Below, piece after piece: positions 25,415 to 34,985 of a DNA stretch of 64,000 nucleotides. Below the pieces are notes generated by a model. The model was not told where the DNA came from and made no database searches. It worked only from the letters and a program-made list of their open reading frames with translations. The stretch lies in the NCBI GenBank assembly GCA_033765345.1, contig JANRIC010000180.1, positions 21,980-85,979 on the forward strand, in the 5' to 3' direction. A program made the position numbers and the translations under genes. Origin of the DNA: JANRIC01 sp033765345. GTDB taxonomy: Bacteria > Bacteroidota > Bacteroidia > Cytophagales > Microscillaceae. Within the stretch, counting starts at the first letter, position 1; each line of letters starts with the position of its first letter.

Positions 25415-27571
25415 CTACAATTTAAATCCTATGACGGTTATATCATCTGTCTGCTCCATCTCCTGATTATTTGAACGGGGGTTAGCAGCATATTCTGCCA
25501 TCCAGGCTTCCAGAATTTTCTCTATATTACTTTCTTGTTTGCTGAGGGATACATGTGAATTATCCAAGAGCAGTTTTTGAAAACGTTTACGCAAGAATTT
25601 CTTCCCGGATATGCCTCCAAATTGATCTGCAAAACCATCCGAAAAAAGATAAAAAGTGGTCAGCCTCTCAATTTCGTAGCGGTGTTTGGTAAATAATTTT
25701 CTTTCATTGACGTAAGCCGCCCCGATTCCGTGTTTATCGCCTTCTATGGTAAAAAGTTTTTGATCATGAATAAAAATTAAGTTGCTTCGGGCACCTGCAA
25801 AATCAAGTCTCGTATAATCGTTGTCAATAACGACCAAAGAGATATCTATGCCTTCTCGATTCTCAAGATGATTTTGCCTTAGTGTAGCCCTAAACTGTAT
25901 ATCCAATTCGTTGAGTATTTGGTCAGGCTCTGTAATATGCTGATAATGAATGATTCTACTCAATAAATCATTGCCTACCATACTCATCAAAGCTCCCGGG
26001 ACTCCATGTCCGGTACAGTCGGCCACAGCCAGTATAATTTTTCCCTGTTCTACCCCAAACCAATAAAAATCACCGCTTACCAAATCTTTGGGGCGGTAGA
26101 AAATAAATATTGCTGGTAGATATTCCCTGATGCGATCTATTCTTGGGAGAATAGAAGATTGAATTCTTTTTGCATAGAGAATGCTATCGGTCACTTCACG
26201 ATTGATTGATTGCAATTCGGCACTCATTTTACTGAGCTGTTTGTGGGTTTCTCCCAAGACCTGTTTTCTTTGAGCTACTTTTAATTCAAGATTTTGGTTG
26301 GCCTTCTGCAATGCCTGGTTGAGTATATCAGATTGAATAAAAACTCTTGCAAAACGAATCGAGAGATACAAGCTTTGCATCAATACAAAACCAAAAACGC
26401 CTATTTCTACCAAATTACTGGTTCTAATCCATAAAAGGCTAAAAAGAATATCATTGGCGATGGTTACAAAAAATAATATCCAGACTGCCAAAAAAAACCA
26501 GCTGCCTTCCACTTTATGCAAGATTCCTCTGATAATAATTAAAGTGAAATATATACAGATTGCCAAGGTAAACACTTGGAAGCCTATCAAGAATTCGGTG
26601 TAAACCCACGTAGAAAAACCAAGAGTAAGTAAAGTATATCCCAGGGACATAAACTCGATGACCCTCAAAATCCTTCTGGAAAATTCTTTGAGAAACAAGG
26701 AATGTAAATACCAGGAAAAAAACAAGGCTGATAAAAAGAAGGATATATGCTCAAGCTTCGACACCCAAATCCAATCTATTTGAAAAAAATCATTCAAAAT
26801 TTGGGTGCTTGTGGTGGTAATTCGAAGAGAAATAAATAAACACAGCAAGCCAAAAAATAAAGATGTTTTTTCGGTTTTCCTCATCCCAAAAATAGCCAGA
26901 TTATAAAGCCCCATGATAAAAATAGAGGATAACAAAAAAACCTCAAAATAAAGATATTTTTCCCATTGCCCGTGTAAAAAATCTGCCGAACCCAGATATA
27001 TCGACTTCCAAAAGCCGCCTTTGGCATGATGAAAATTGGCAATCTGGACAATAATTTCAAGCTTTTCCTCAGAAGAGGGAATATTTATAATACCAGGAAC
27101 AAAGGCAGGTTTTGTTTCTGTGGGTGATGTACCTACTTTGCCTGCTTCATATACTTGGGTGTTATTGACAAATATTCGGGCTGAGGTACTAAAATTATGT
27201 ATTTTTAAAGCCAGGCTGCCAGGGCTATGTTTATGTAGTAAAATCTTAATGCGATACGTTGCATATCCAAATCCAGAAAGTTTTTTTTCAGAGATAGACA
27301 TGCCATTCCAAATCTTAGGAGGGCTCACCCAACCGTCAGGTTTCGGTTTGTTGATTTGAGCAAAGTCTTCGGGGTACAAAAGCTGTTTCCAGTAAAATTC
27401 CCATTCTCCGCGCAAGGTTATTTGTCCGTTTTTTTGAGGATTCCAACGGATTAGATCTACGATTCCCGGTTCTGAAAAATTATGCTTTTGCGAATAAGCA
27501 GTATAATAACATCCCCCCAGCAAAAATGCCGATAACAGCCAAAAGCGATATGTAACCGCGCATGTAGCCAT
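25415..27571 (-). CDS. 7TMR-DISM receptor with SpoIIE-type phosphatase domain (paralogue)
   Basis: The architecture is as in the gene at 23251: signal sequence, WEFYWKQLL sandwich domain with GFGYATYRIKI, seven transmembrane helices, coiled coil, then SpoIIE with SGDFYWFGV near residue 500 and ADCTGHGVPGALMS. The two proteins have equal length and are recognisably similar throughout, with many substitutions, so the duplication is old. Sensor divergence suggests different ligands. First gene of the two-gene unit. The start ATG at 27571 gives a signal (FWLLSAFLLGGCYYT) ending in a lipobox-like GGC. Confidence 0.9.
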   Translation of the reverse strand: MATCAVTYRFWLLSAFLLGGCYYTAYSQKHNFSEPGIVDLIRWNPQKNGQITLRGEWEFYWKQLLYPEDFAQINKPKPDGWVSPPKIWNGMSISEKKLSGFGYATYRIKILLHKHSPGSLALKIHNFSTSARIFVNNTQVYEAGKVGTSPTETKPAFVPGIINIPSSEEKLEIIVQIANFHHAKGGFWKSIYLGSADFLHGQWEKYLYFEVFLLSSIFIMGLYNLAIFGMRKTEKTSLFFGLLCLFISLRITTTSTQILNDFFQIDWIWVSKLEHISFFLSALFFSWYLHSLFLKEFSRRILRVIEFMSLGYTLLTLGFSTWVYTEFLIGFQVFTLAICIYFTLIIIRGILHKVEGSWFFLAVWILFFVTIANDILFSLLWIRTSNLVEIGVFGFVLMQSLYLSIRFARVFIQSDILNQALQKANQNLELKVAQRKQVLGETHKQLSKMSAELQSINREVTDSILYAKRIQSSILPRIDRIREYLPAIFIFYRPKDLVSGDFYWFGVEQGKIILAVADCTGHGVPGALMSMVGNDLLSRIIHYQHITEPDQILNELDIQFRATLRQNHLENREGIDISLVVIDNDYTRLDFAGARSNLIFIHDQKLFTIEGDKHGIGAAYVNERKLFTKHRYEIERLTTFYLFSDGFADQFGGISGKKFLRKRFQKLLLDNSHVSLSKQESNIEKILEAWMAEYAANPRSNNQEMEQTDDITVIGFKL

Positions 27572-27723
27572 ATATATTTTTAGGGTTGGTTTGGATTAAA
27601 ATTTCGTAACTAAACTCCATAAAACAATTATTCTTCCAAAATATAAAAATCTGATCATATTTTATAAGAAGAATAGGGTAAATTGGGTTTTAAACTTCAA
27701 GGAGTCTAGATTAAAAAGCAAAG

Positions 27724-27765
27724 AAAATGTAAAAAATCCCCTGCAAAGATCAATACAGGGGATTT
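27724..27765 (-). terminator. Rho-independent terminator of the prohibitin-like gene
   Basis: On the minus strand, AAATCCCCTG and CAGGGGATTT form a 10-bp stem with a 12-nt loop, followed by a T-run. It lies 14 bp after the stop. Confidence 0.8.
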
Positions 27766-27778
27766 GGAAAGCGTTTAT

Positions 27779-28570
27779 TTATTTTCTACTTTTAAGCACT
27801 GTTCCTATATCCACAAAAGCCCCGCTTCCTTCTCCTTGCACTATGGGGAGTACACCGTCCCATTTTTCAATAGCTTTGAGGCGTAATAGTTCTTCACTTA
27901 GAGCTTCTCGGAGTAGGTTTTGTGCATCTGCTTGTCCTTCTGCTTTGACCCTGGCCTGCTCTGCTTCTGTGCGGATACGCTCCAAGTCATTGCGAGCTGT
28001 CAGTGCTTTTTGTTTGGCGACTTCCTTGCTTTCAATGGCTCGGTTGAACTCATCTGAGAATTTGAAGTCAACAATCGAGAAATCTGAAACGATGATATAA
28101 TTCTGCCCCAAACGTTTTTTGATATATTCATACACCTCTTGTTTTACATTCGGGCGTTTAGTAATCAACTCTTCGGCCGTATAATTGGCCGTAGCGGATT
28201 TGATAGACTCCTGAATGGTAGGCTGGATGATACTTTCTTCGTAATTAGGGCCTAATTTCTGGAAAATAAGAGCTGCCTTTTCATTGGATAGGCTAAAATT
28301 GAGGGCTACTCTTGAAGTAACGGTCTGTAGATCTTTGGAAGAAGCCGTTGCATCTACTTCAAGCTTTTGGATACGTACATCCATCAGGGTTACTTTGGTA
28401 CGGATTGGCGTGATAAAATAAATGCCTTCAGATAAAGTTGTCGTTTGAATCTTTCCAAAATGTGCAACCACACCGACTTTGCCGGGACCCACCGTCACAA
28501 AGGAAGTAGAAATAAACACAATGACTAATACCAAAGAGGTAATTATTCCAATTCTAATGATGTATTTCAT
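27779..28570 (-). CDS. prohibitin/SPFH-family membrane protein
   Basis: The 263-residue protein has an N-terminal membrane helix (residues 5-27) and an SPFH/band-7 domain. Family hallmarks visible are VGPGKVGVVAHFGKI and GIYFITPIRTKVTLMDVRIQKLEVD. A long charged helix, AVAKQKAL to EEQARVKAEGQADAQN-like, follows, typical of prohibitins, which assemble into rings that shape membranes or guard proteases such as FtsH. No FtsH gene is near. Single gene with its own terminator. Confidence 0.92.
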   Translation of the reverse strand: MKYIIRIGIITSLVLVIVFISTSFVTVGPGKVGVVAHFGKIQTTTLSEGIYFITPIRTKVTLMDVRIQKLEVDATASSKDLQTVTSRVALNFSLSNEKAALIFQKLGPNYEESIIQPTIQESIKSATANYTAEELITKRPNVKQEVYEYIKKRLGQNYIIVSDFSIVDFKFSDEFNRAIESKEVAKQKALTARNDLERIRTEAEQARVKAEGQADAQNLLREALSEELLRLKAIEKWDGVLPIVQGEGSGAFVDIGTVLKSRK

Positions 28571-28816
28571 AGGATATTCATTTTTATGGGTGAATTTTAA
28601 TTTTTATATAGGTATATACTCACAAATACTGAAGATGGTTTACATATCTTATAACACACCTTCTATTGAAAGTAAAATAACACCTTGGCAAACTAACATA
28701 AAAAAAAGCACGAACTCTATGATTAATTTGTGTATATTGTTTGTTACTTATATTCATACAAACTAATCAGATTTATTGCGAAGTGAAAATTAACACATGA
28801 AACAATCTCTAAAACT

Positions 28817-29125
28817 ATGATCAAGCGTTGCACAACTCTTATATTGGGTTTGACGCTGTTTTTGGTGGCTCAAATTCCCACACAAGCCCAAATTTTGAAT
28901 AAACTCAAAAAAAAGGCCGAAGAAAAGCTCCTGGGAAAAGATAAAGAAGAAGAAAACAAGCAAAACAATCCCTTTGGACTCAACAATACCTCTAACTCAG
29001 GTTCTGTACAAGGTAAAAAACTTATCCCATCCGTAACACACAGCCCCCTTTTTTATATAATCTTCATCAACAATCTAAAAAGGGACTTTACTGCATCGAT
29101 GGATGCGGTTTCTTCATCGGTGTGA
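28817..29125 (+). pseudogene. N-terminal fragment of a secreted protein
   Basis: The frame gives 102 residues. It starts with a clear signal peptide (LILGLTLFLVAQIPTQAQ) and a lysine-rich segment ILNKLKKKAEEKLLGKDKEEE as seen at the start of larger Bacteroidota secreted proteins. After about residue 70 the sequence runs into the 3' end of the opposite-strand peptidase gene at 29053 and looks random. I read it as a truncated gene. A small genuine secreted protein is the alternative. Confidence 0.5.
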
Positions 29126-30114
29126 TAGCCAGTGGTGGGGATTTGCAAAGTAGCTCCATTGATCAAGCCCTTGGATGATTGGATAATTCTTCCAAGTTCA
29201 GTTCTTCCCAAAGATTGTGGTTCTTCGCCTGGCTTGAGCAATGAATTTGCCTTCTCGATCATAGCATCTTTGTAGGTAAAATGGATACCCAATTCCTTGC
29301 AGCTATCTTCAAGATACTCCACCATTTCAACATTAAATACCCCATTGGCATCTTTTTTTCTCAATACAACTTGTTGCACCTCGGCATCTTGGTAAGTGGC
29401 ATAGGGGCTGGTATCCAAAACCAATAATTCTTGGGTACTCAAATTAAAACGGTGAAACCAATCCAGGAGAAAACGCCAGCTTCTACCTGCTTCTTCCTGG
29501 GCTGTAAAAAATGCCGTACCTTCATAACCACAGGCATATAGATAAAGTACCAGGGCTACATTAAGTACATTATCCAATTGTGCAGCCAGACGGTCTTCTT
29601 CAATGGTAAGTCGGTCTGTATAAGCGACCGGAGTACCTGGATTCAGGTGCCCCAAGCCGTCTATCTCGAATACCAGGTTTTCACGTCTTTCACAAATATA
29701 AGAATGGCGAATCACACCTTTGCCCAAATAAATGCCCGACCAGGGTTGGTAAGCCAGTACAGGTTTGCCTTCAAAACGATCTGCAATGGCCTTGTAGGTT
29801 TGTTCTGAGACCGAATCTCCCTGCATTTCGCTGCGATGTTGGGCGATAAAAGCTGCATATTGAAACTCATTGGGTCCGGTACACATCAGTCCGTGGCGGT
29901 CTACGTGTACGGAGATGTAGTGTTTTTTCTGAACGTGGTGTTGGGCATCTTTGGAAGCGACCAACAAGCCATGATAACGCTCCACGTGTACGTCTAATTC
30001 TTCCAATTCACGTTGTAAAAGGCGAAAAAAAGGCTCTTCACTACCTACGACAGAAGGCTGCCTGACTAATAATTTGAGATAATCGAGATAAATAGAGAAC
30101 TGCTCTGCTTTCAT
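29053..30114 (-). CDS. M42-family metallopeptidase (glutamyl aminopeptidase-like)
   Basis: The 353-residue protein belongs to the MH clan, most like M42 aminopeptidases. Metal-ligand motifs are visible: SVHVDRHGLM near residue 70 (H-x-D), AQLDNVLNVAL (replacing the usual LDDR), TAQEEAG with the catalytic Glu pair, LVLDTSPYA, and IPTTGYHTDEE with the final His. Cytosolic, no signal peptide. The product probably trims peptides with N-terminal residues. Adjacent to lepA, 13 bp downstream and in the same direction, so probably co-transcribed. Confidence 0.86.
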   Translation of the reverse strand: MKAEQFSIYLDYLKLLVRQPSVVGSEEPFFRLLQRELEELDVHVERYHGLLVASKDAQHHVQKKHYISVHVDRHGLMCTGPNEFQYAAFIAQHRSEMQGDSVSEQTYKAIADRFEGKPVLAYQPWSGIYLGKGVIRHSYICERRENLVFEIDGLGHLNPGTPVAYTDRLTIEEDRLAAQLDNVLNVALVLYLYACGYEGTAFFTAQEEAGRSWRFLLDWFHRFNLSTQELLVLDTSPYATYQDAEVQQVVLRKKDANGVFNVEMVEYLEDSCKELGIHFTYKDAMIEKANSLLKPGEEPQSLGRTELGRIIQSSKGLINGATLQIPTTGYHTDEETASIDAVKSLFRLLMKII

Positions 30115-30127
30115 AAGAACACTTTTA

Positions 30128-31918
30128 CTAATCTAACTTTAACACAGCCATAAAGGCCTCCTGAGGGATTTCTACGTTCCCTACCTGACGCATACGTTTT
30201 TTACCTTTTTTCTGTTTTTCGAGAAGTTTACGTTTGCGGGAAATATCCCCTCCATAACACTTGGCAATTACGTTTTTACGCATGGCTTTGACTGTTTCGC
30301 GGGCGATTATTTTTTGCCCGATGGCTGCCTGAATGGCTATTTCAAAAAGTTGCCGGGGAAGTAATTCTCGAAGTTTTTCACAAAGGCGTTTTCCCCAGTC
30401 ATAGGCCTTATCTCGGTGTACAATGGCAGAAAGTGCATCCACCTTATCGCCATTCAGGAGAATATCCAGTTTTACGAGATTGGAAGCGCGGAAACCGATC
30501 AATTCATAATCCAGAGAAGCATAACCTCGGGAGATGGTTTTTAATTTGTCAAAAAAATCAAAAACTATTTCAGCCAGGGGTAGCTCAAAAATAAGTTCAA
30601 CCCGATCGGAAGTGAGGTAGTGCTGATCCTTGATAATCCCTCGTTTATCCATACAAAGGCTGATGATGGGTCCGATAAAGTCCGATTTAGAGATTATTTG
30701 CGCTTTTACGAAAGGTTCCTCGATCCTTTCTAGGTGATTGGGTTCGGGCATTTCCGAAGGAGCTTGTACATTTACTTCTTGGCCTTTGGTCAGATATGCT
30801 TTGAATTGTACTGAAGGTACGGTCGTAATAACTGTCATATCAAATTCGCGCTCTAGGCGTTCTTGGATAATCTCCATGTGCAGCATTCCTAGGAATCCGC
30901 AACGAAAGCCAAAACCTAAAGCCGCCGAGGTTTCAGGTTCCCAAACCAAAGACGCATCGTTGAGCTGGAGTTTCTCCATAGCTTCACGGAGGTCTTCAAA
31001 TTCACTGGTTTCTACGGGGTAAATTCCGGCAAAAACCATGGGTTTTACGTCCTCAAATCCTTTGATAGCAGGGGCGGATTTCAGCATGTGCGTGATGGTA
31101 TCGCCCACTTTTACTTCTTTGGCGTTTTTGATTCCTGAGATCAGGTAACCAACATTTCCGGCCTCAATGGTTTTTTGTGGTTCCTGATTAAGTTTAAGAA
31201 TTCCGATTTCATCGGCTTCGTATTCTTTGCCAGTAGCCACAAATTTGACCTTATCACCTTTGTTGATTCTTCCATTGAAGACCCTAAAGATTACTTCTAC
31301 GCCTCTGAAGGGGTTAAATTCAGAATCAAAAATCAAAGCCTGAAGCGGGGCATCGGCATCACCTTTGGGTGGAGGAATCCGATGAATAACTGCGCTAAGA
31401 ATATCATCTACACCGATTCCGGTTTTACCGCTGGCTAGTATGATGTCTTCTTTTTTACAACCGATCAGGTCTATAATCTCATCACTGACTTCTTCGGGTC
31501 GGGCGTGTGGGAGATCAATTTTATTGAGTACCGGAATAATTTCCAGATCATTGCCTATGGCCAGATATAGATTGGATATAGTCTGAGCCTCAATGCCTTG
31601 CGAAGAGTCGACGACCAGCAAAGCACCTTCACAAGCCATAATAGATCGGGATACCTCATAAGAAAAGTCCACGTGTCCAGGAGTATCTATCAGATTGAGG
31701 ATATAGTCTTCCCCTTCAAAATGATAATTCATTTGAATCGCGTGACTTTTAATGGTAATTCCTCTTTCTCTTTCCAAATCCATATTGTCGAGAAGCTGGG
31801 CTTGCATATCCCGATCAGAAATCGTGTGAGTAAATTCCAACAACCTATCAGCCAGGGTACTTTTACCGTGATCGATATGTGCAATGATGCAAAAATTTCG
31901 GATGTTTCGCTTATTCAT
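30128..31918 (-). CDS. lepA: elongation factor 4 (LepA)
   Basis: LepA is the ribosome-bound GTPase that acts on stalled or mistranslocated ribosomes. The length of 596 residues is standard. The G1 loop AHIDHGKST is at residues 13-21, G3 is DTPGHVDFSYEV, and G4 is NKIDLPHA. C-terminal LepA-specific KKRMRQVGNVEIPQEAFMAVL is complete. The start ATG is at 31918, with a -7 element at 31926-31933. Co-directional with the M42 gene downstream. Confidence 0.98.
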   Translation of the reverse strand: MNKRNIRNFCIIAHIDHGKSTLADRLLEFTHTISDRDMQAQLLDNMDLERERGITIKSHAIQMNYHFEGEDYILNLIDTPGHVDFSYEVSRSIMACEGALLVVDSSQGIEAQTISNLYLAIGNDLEIIPVLNKIDLPHARPEEVSDEIIDLIGCKKEDIILASGKTGIGVDDILSAVIHRIPPPKGDADAPLQALIFDSEFNPFRGVEVIFRVFNGRINKGDKVKFVATGKEYEADEIGILKLNQEPQKTIEAGNVGYLISGIKNAKEVKVGDTITHMLKSAPAIKGFEDVKPMVFAGIYPVETSEFEDLREAMEKLQLNDASLVWEPETSAALGFGFRCGFLGMLHMEIIQERLEREFDMTVITTVPSVQFKAYLTKGQEVNVQAPSEMPEPNHLERIEEPFVKAQIISKSDFIGPIISLCMDKRGIIKDQHYLTSDRVELIFELPLAEIVFDFFDKLKTISRGYASLDYELIGFRASNLVKLDILLNGDKVDALSAIVHRDKAYDWGKRLCEKLRELLPRQLFEIAIQAAIGQKIIARETVKAMRKNVIAKCYGGDISRKRKLLEKQKKGKKRMRQVGNVEIPQEAFMAVLKLD

Positions 31919-31925
31919 ATACTTG

Positions 31926-31933
31926 CAAAGATA
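31926..31933 (-). promoter_or_regulatory. -7 element before lepA
   Basis: The minus strand reads TATCTTTG, matching TAnnTTTG, 7 bp upstream of the lepA ATG, implying a near-leaderless mRNA. No TTG at 19 nt. Confidence 0.45.
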
Positions 31934-32092
31934 AATAAATCCAACCTGAAAGATTTAGATTTTTGGAATAAAATTTGACAGGTTATATGGATTAACCGAT
32001 TGGGGAATTCTTTTGTTAACCAACTTTCAACGCTTATCTACGTTTCAAAAAACAAAAGAAATATATCCATACAAGCATCAAAATTCACACAA

Positions 32093-33421
32093 ATGTTTGG
32101 GAAAAATTTATTTTCTATCAAATTATTCATAGTATCCCTGTTGCTTTTTGGGCTGTGGGCATTTGATGCAGCCAGAGCACAGGAAATCAGCGACGACAAT
32201 AACTTAGTCAATAATCCTAGTTTTGAAGATATTATTGAATGCCCCAATGATTATGGGCGTATTGAAGATGCTATTGGGTGGCTAGCCCTGAAATTCACCC
32301 CAGATTTGTTTCATAGTTGCGCTACTGACCCCAAAGTAGGCATCCCGCAGAATTATTTTGGAAACCAAATACCGGCTCACGAAGGCAAGGCGTACGCAGG
32401 TTTGCTGCTTTACCATAAAAACTCACCTTTAGAATTTATAGGGACTAATTTGATAGAGCCTATGGAGAAAAATGTAAAATATAAGGTGAGTTTTAAAATC
32501 AGTTGGGCTAGAATATACTCAAATTATGCCTGCAACAATCTGGGTATACTTTTTACCAATGATATTATTGAGGCAGCACAGGTTACTCAGCCTGATATTT
32601 TGATTGAGAAGATCGTAGCCGAAACCGACTGGATAGAATTTTCTAAAATTATTACCGTGGATGACAATTACCAATTTATTGTAATAGGGAATTTTTCAGG
32701 AAAAGAAAATACCAAAACTTATGAATTTGGGCGTACGGGCTATGACGGAGCATATTATTATATTGATGATATTCGAGTGAGTAAGGTTCCTGAAGATGAT
32801 GAAGCCAATTTTATCAAGGTAGTCGGCAATGTATTTGACGAAGAAACGCTCCAGCCCATCAATGCCCGGATTGATTTTATTCTGCCGGAGATTAATTACC
32901 GAGCTTTTGAAGAATCCGATACGACATCAGGTCGGTATGAATTTAGTAATATGCAAAAATCTAATTATTTCTACCTGGAAGTCAAATCAGAGGGGTATTT
33001 TAGCAAACGCCTGCTTGTATCCAATAAAAAAGACCCGATTATTGAGCGTAATTTTTATATGCGCCCTACCAAAGTTGGTAATGCTATTGTCTTGTATGAT
33101 ATTTTTTTCGAGTCAGGTAAAGCCGAAATTAAACCACAATCTTATCCTTCTTTGGATTTGGTAGTCAGTTTTTTACAAGAAAACCCTGATTTTAGGGTAG
33201 AAATTTCCGGTCATACGGATAATCAAGGAGACGAGAAAAAAAATCAGATTTTATCCGCAGATAGAGCCAAAGAAGTCGTGCAGTATTTGATCGAAAAAGG
33301 TTTTATCAATCCCAAAAGATTAGTTCCTGTGGGCTATGGCTCTACACAAGCCCTGGCTGATAACGATACCGATGAAGGGAGAAGCAAAAACCGAAGAGTA
33401 GAGCTTAAGATTATTGAATAA
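32093..33421 (+). CDS. OmpA-family outer membrane protein with N-terminal beta-sandwich
   Basis: The product is 442 residues from the ATG at 32093; the upstream TTG-initiated form would add 31 residues ahead of the signal peptide. The signal ends near AARAQE. A carbohydrate-binding-like domain (NLVNNPSFEDIIECP, YAGLLLYHKN) is followed by a carboxypeptidase-regulatory-like beta domain (VVGNVFDEETLQPINARI), then an OmpA peptidoglycan-binding domain with ISGHTDNQGDEKKN and LSADRAKEVVQYL, ending SKNRRVELKI. Anchored in the outer membrane or periplasm. Followed 45 bp later by rsmE. Confidence 0.88.
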   Translation: MFGKNLFSIKLFIVSLLLFGLWAFDAARAQEISDDNNLVNNPSFEDIIECPNDYGRIEDAIGWLALKFTPDLFHSCATDPKVGIPQNYFGNQIPAHEGKAYAGLLLYHKNSPLEFIGTNLIEPMEKNVKYKVSFKISWARIYSNYACNNLGILFTNDIIEAAQVTQPDILIEKIVAETDWIEFSKIITVDDNYQFIVIGNFSGKENTKTYEFGRTGYDGAYYYIDDIRVSKVPEDDEANFIKVVGNVFDEETLQPINARIDFILPEINYRAFEESDTTSGRYEFSNMQKSNYFYLEVKSEGYFSKRLLVSNKKDPIIERNFYMRPTKVGNAIVLYDIFFESGKAEIKPQSYPSLDLVVSFLQENPDFRVEISGHTDNQGDEKKNQILSADRAKEVVQYLIEKGFINPKRLVPVGYGSTQALADNDTDEGRSKNRRVELKIIE

Positions 33422-33466
33422 TACTTTTTTTGTGTATCTTAGAATTTGATCAATCAAATTCCTGTT

Positions 33467-34174
33467 ATGCAATTATTTTACGCTTCTGATATTCAAAGCA
33501 ATCAAGCCTTACTTACCGAGGAGGAATCACACCATTGTATGAAAGTATTACGACTGCCCCAAGGAAGTGTAATACAGATTACCGATGGGCGAGGGCATAT
33601 TTTTGAGGCAGTGATTCGTCAGCTTCAAGGAAAAAATGCAGAGTTGGAAATCCTTCGAACCCTCAAAACACAGACCCCAAAAAATTATTTTATCCATATT
33701 GCGCTTGCTCCTACAAAACAAATTGATAGAACAGAATGGTTTATAGAAAAGAGTGTAGAAATAGGGATTCAGGAGATTACAATGTTGCTTTGCGAAAATT
33801 CGGAAAGAAAACAGGTTAAAATAGAGCGACTAGAAAAAATTGCCATCAGTGCGATGAAACAATCCGGGCAAATTTATCTTCCTAAAATTAATGCGCTCAC
33901 TCCTTTTCAAGATTTAGTAGGGCGAAGCTCATCAGGCGATCAAAAACTAATTGCCTATGTGGATGAAAAAAACCAGGATTTTCTTGGTAATATTCTCCGA
34001 AAAAATTGTTCTTATTGTATTCTTATTGGCCCTGAAGGTGATTTCTCAACAAATGAAATTATGCTGGCTTTGAATAACGGTTTTCAGGCAGTAAGTTTGG
34101 GTAAGCAACGCTATCGCACCGAAACAGCCGGATTGGTTGCCTGCCATATCAGTAATTTGGTTCATGAAATGTGA
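33467..34174 (+). CDS. rsmE: 16S rRNA (uracil-1498-N3)-methyltransferase
   Basis: RsmE methylates U1498 of 16S rRNA in the SPOUT superfamily. About 235 residues from the ATG at 33467 (an in-frame TTG at 33446 is less likely). The N-terminal RNA-binding domain has ESHHCMKVLRLPQGSVI. The SPOUT knot residues are seen in LIGPEGDFSTNEI and LGKQRYRTETAGL, the SAM-binding loop. Followed by a DUF4159 gene 40 bp downstream. Confidence 0.93.
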   Translation: MQLFYASDIQSNQALLTEEESHHCMKVLRLPQGSVIQITDGRGHIFEAVIRQLQGKNAELEILRTLKTQTPKNYFIHIALAPTKQIDRTEWFIEKSVEIGIQEITMLLCENSERKQVKIERLEKIAISAMKQSGQIYLPKINALTPFQDLVGRSSSGDQKLIAYVDEKNQDFLGNILRKNCSYCILIGPEGDFSTNEIMLALNNGFQAVSLGKQRYRTETAGLVACHISNLVHEM

Positions 34175-34214
34175 GCCTTTCAGCGTAAAGTACAAGGTGT
34201 TTAAAATAAATAGT

Positions 34215-34871
34215 ATGAAATATTGTCCTTTTTTGGTTTTAATTTTGATTTCCTCTTGGCTACAAGCGCAAAATCCTACCTATAGAGTTGCCAAGCTCAA
34301 ATACAATGGTGGAGGAGATTGGTATGCCAACAAAACCTCACTTCCCAACTTGATTGAATTTTGCAACCAGAATCTAAAGATGAATATTCATCCCGAAGAA
34401 GACGTGGTAGAAGCAGGTAGTGCTGAGATATTTTCTTATCCTTTTGTACACATGACTGGGCACGGCAATGTGGTATTTAATGATTCAGAAGCCGCCAATC
34501 TTCGTAAATATTTAATTTCCGGAGGATTTTTGCACATTGATGATAATTATGGTTTGGATAAGTACATTCGTTTAGAGATGAAAAAGGTCTTTCCGGATCT
34601 GGAAATGGTGGAGCTCCCTTTCTCACATCCAGTTTTTCACCAAAAATACGAATTTCCTGATGGACTTCCCAAAATCCACGAACACGACGGCAAGCCACCC
34701 CAGGGCTATGGGATTATTTATGAAGGTCGTCTGGTTTGTTTTTATTCTTATGAATGTGACCTGGGAGATGGCTGGGAGGATGAAAGTGTACACAATGATC
34801 CGCCAGAGACACGATTGGCCGCACTACAAATGGGAGCCAATATTTTGACTTATGCGTTTACCAGCTTTTAA
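34215..34871 (+). CDS. DUF4159 family protein, secreted
   Basis: The product is 218 residues from the ATG at 34215, with a signal peptide (LILISSWLQAQ). DUF4159 has a flavodoxin-like or glutamine-amidotransferase-like fold, found in Bacteroidota and near MoxR-VWA clusters. Typical segments: KYNGGGDWYANKT, FSYPFVHMTGHGNVVF, YLISGGFLHIDDNYG and PHDGKPPQGYGI-like. Function unknown. The upstream rsmE ends 40 bp before; likely one transcript. Confidence 0.85.
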   Translation: MKYCPFLVLILISSWLQAQNPTYRVAKLKYNGGGDWYANKTSLPNLIEFCNQNLKMNIHPEEDVVEAGSAEIFSYPFVHMTGHGNVVFNDSEAANLRKYLISGGFLHIDDNYGLDKYIRLEMKKVFPDLEMVELPFSHPVFHQKYEFPDGLPKIHEHDGKPPQGYGIIYEGRLVCFYSYECDLGDGWEDESVHNDPPETRLAALQMGANILTYAFTSF

Positions 34872-34985
34872 TTTAGAACTTGTTTTGATAAGTTTTAAAT
34901 TTTCTTTGATATATTGCAAAGTAAACTGCTAAACAGTCTAACAAGCAAATTTTACATAGTTTATTATCTAAAGCTTTATTTATTT

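Noticed and set aside
28571..28816. Riboswitch or attenuator upstream of the secreted fragment
   Set aside because: No conserved riboswitch core or stem with T-run was found.
16119..29180. 18-bp match TTGATCAAGCCCTTGGAT shared between the intergenic hairpin and the M42 gene
   Set aside because: Within chance for a 64-kb window when AT-biased sequence and coding constraint are considered; no extension of similarity.
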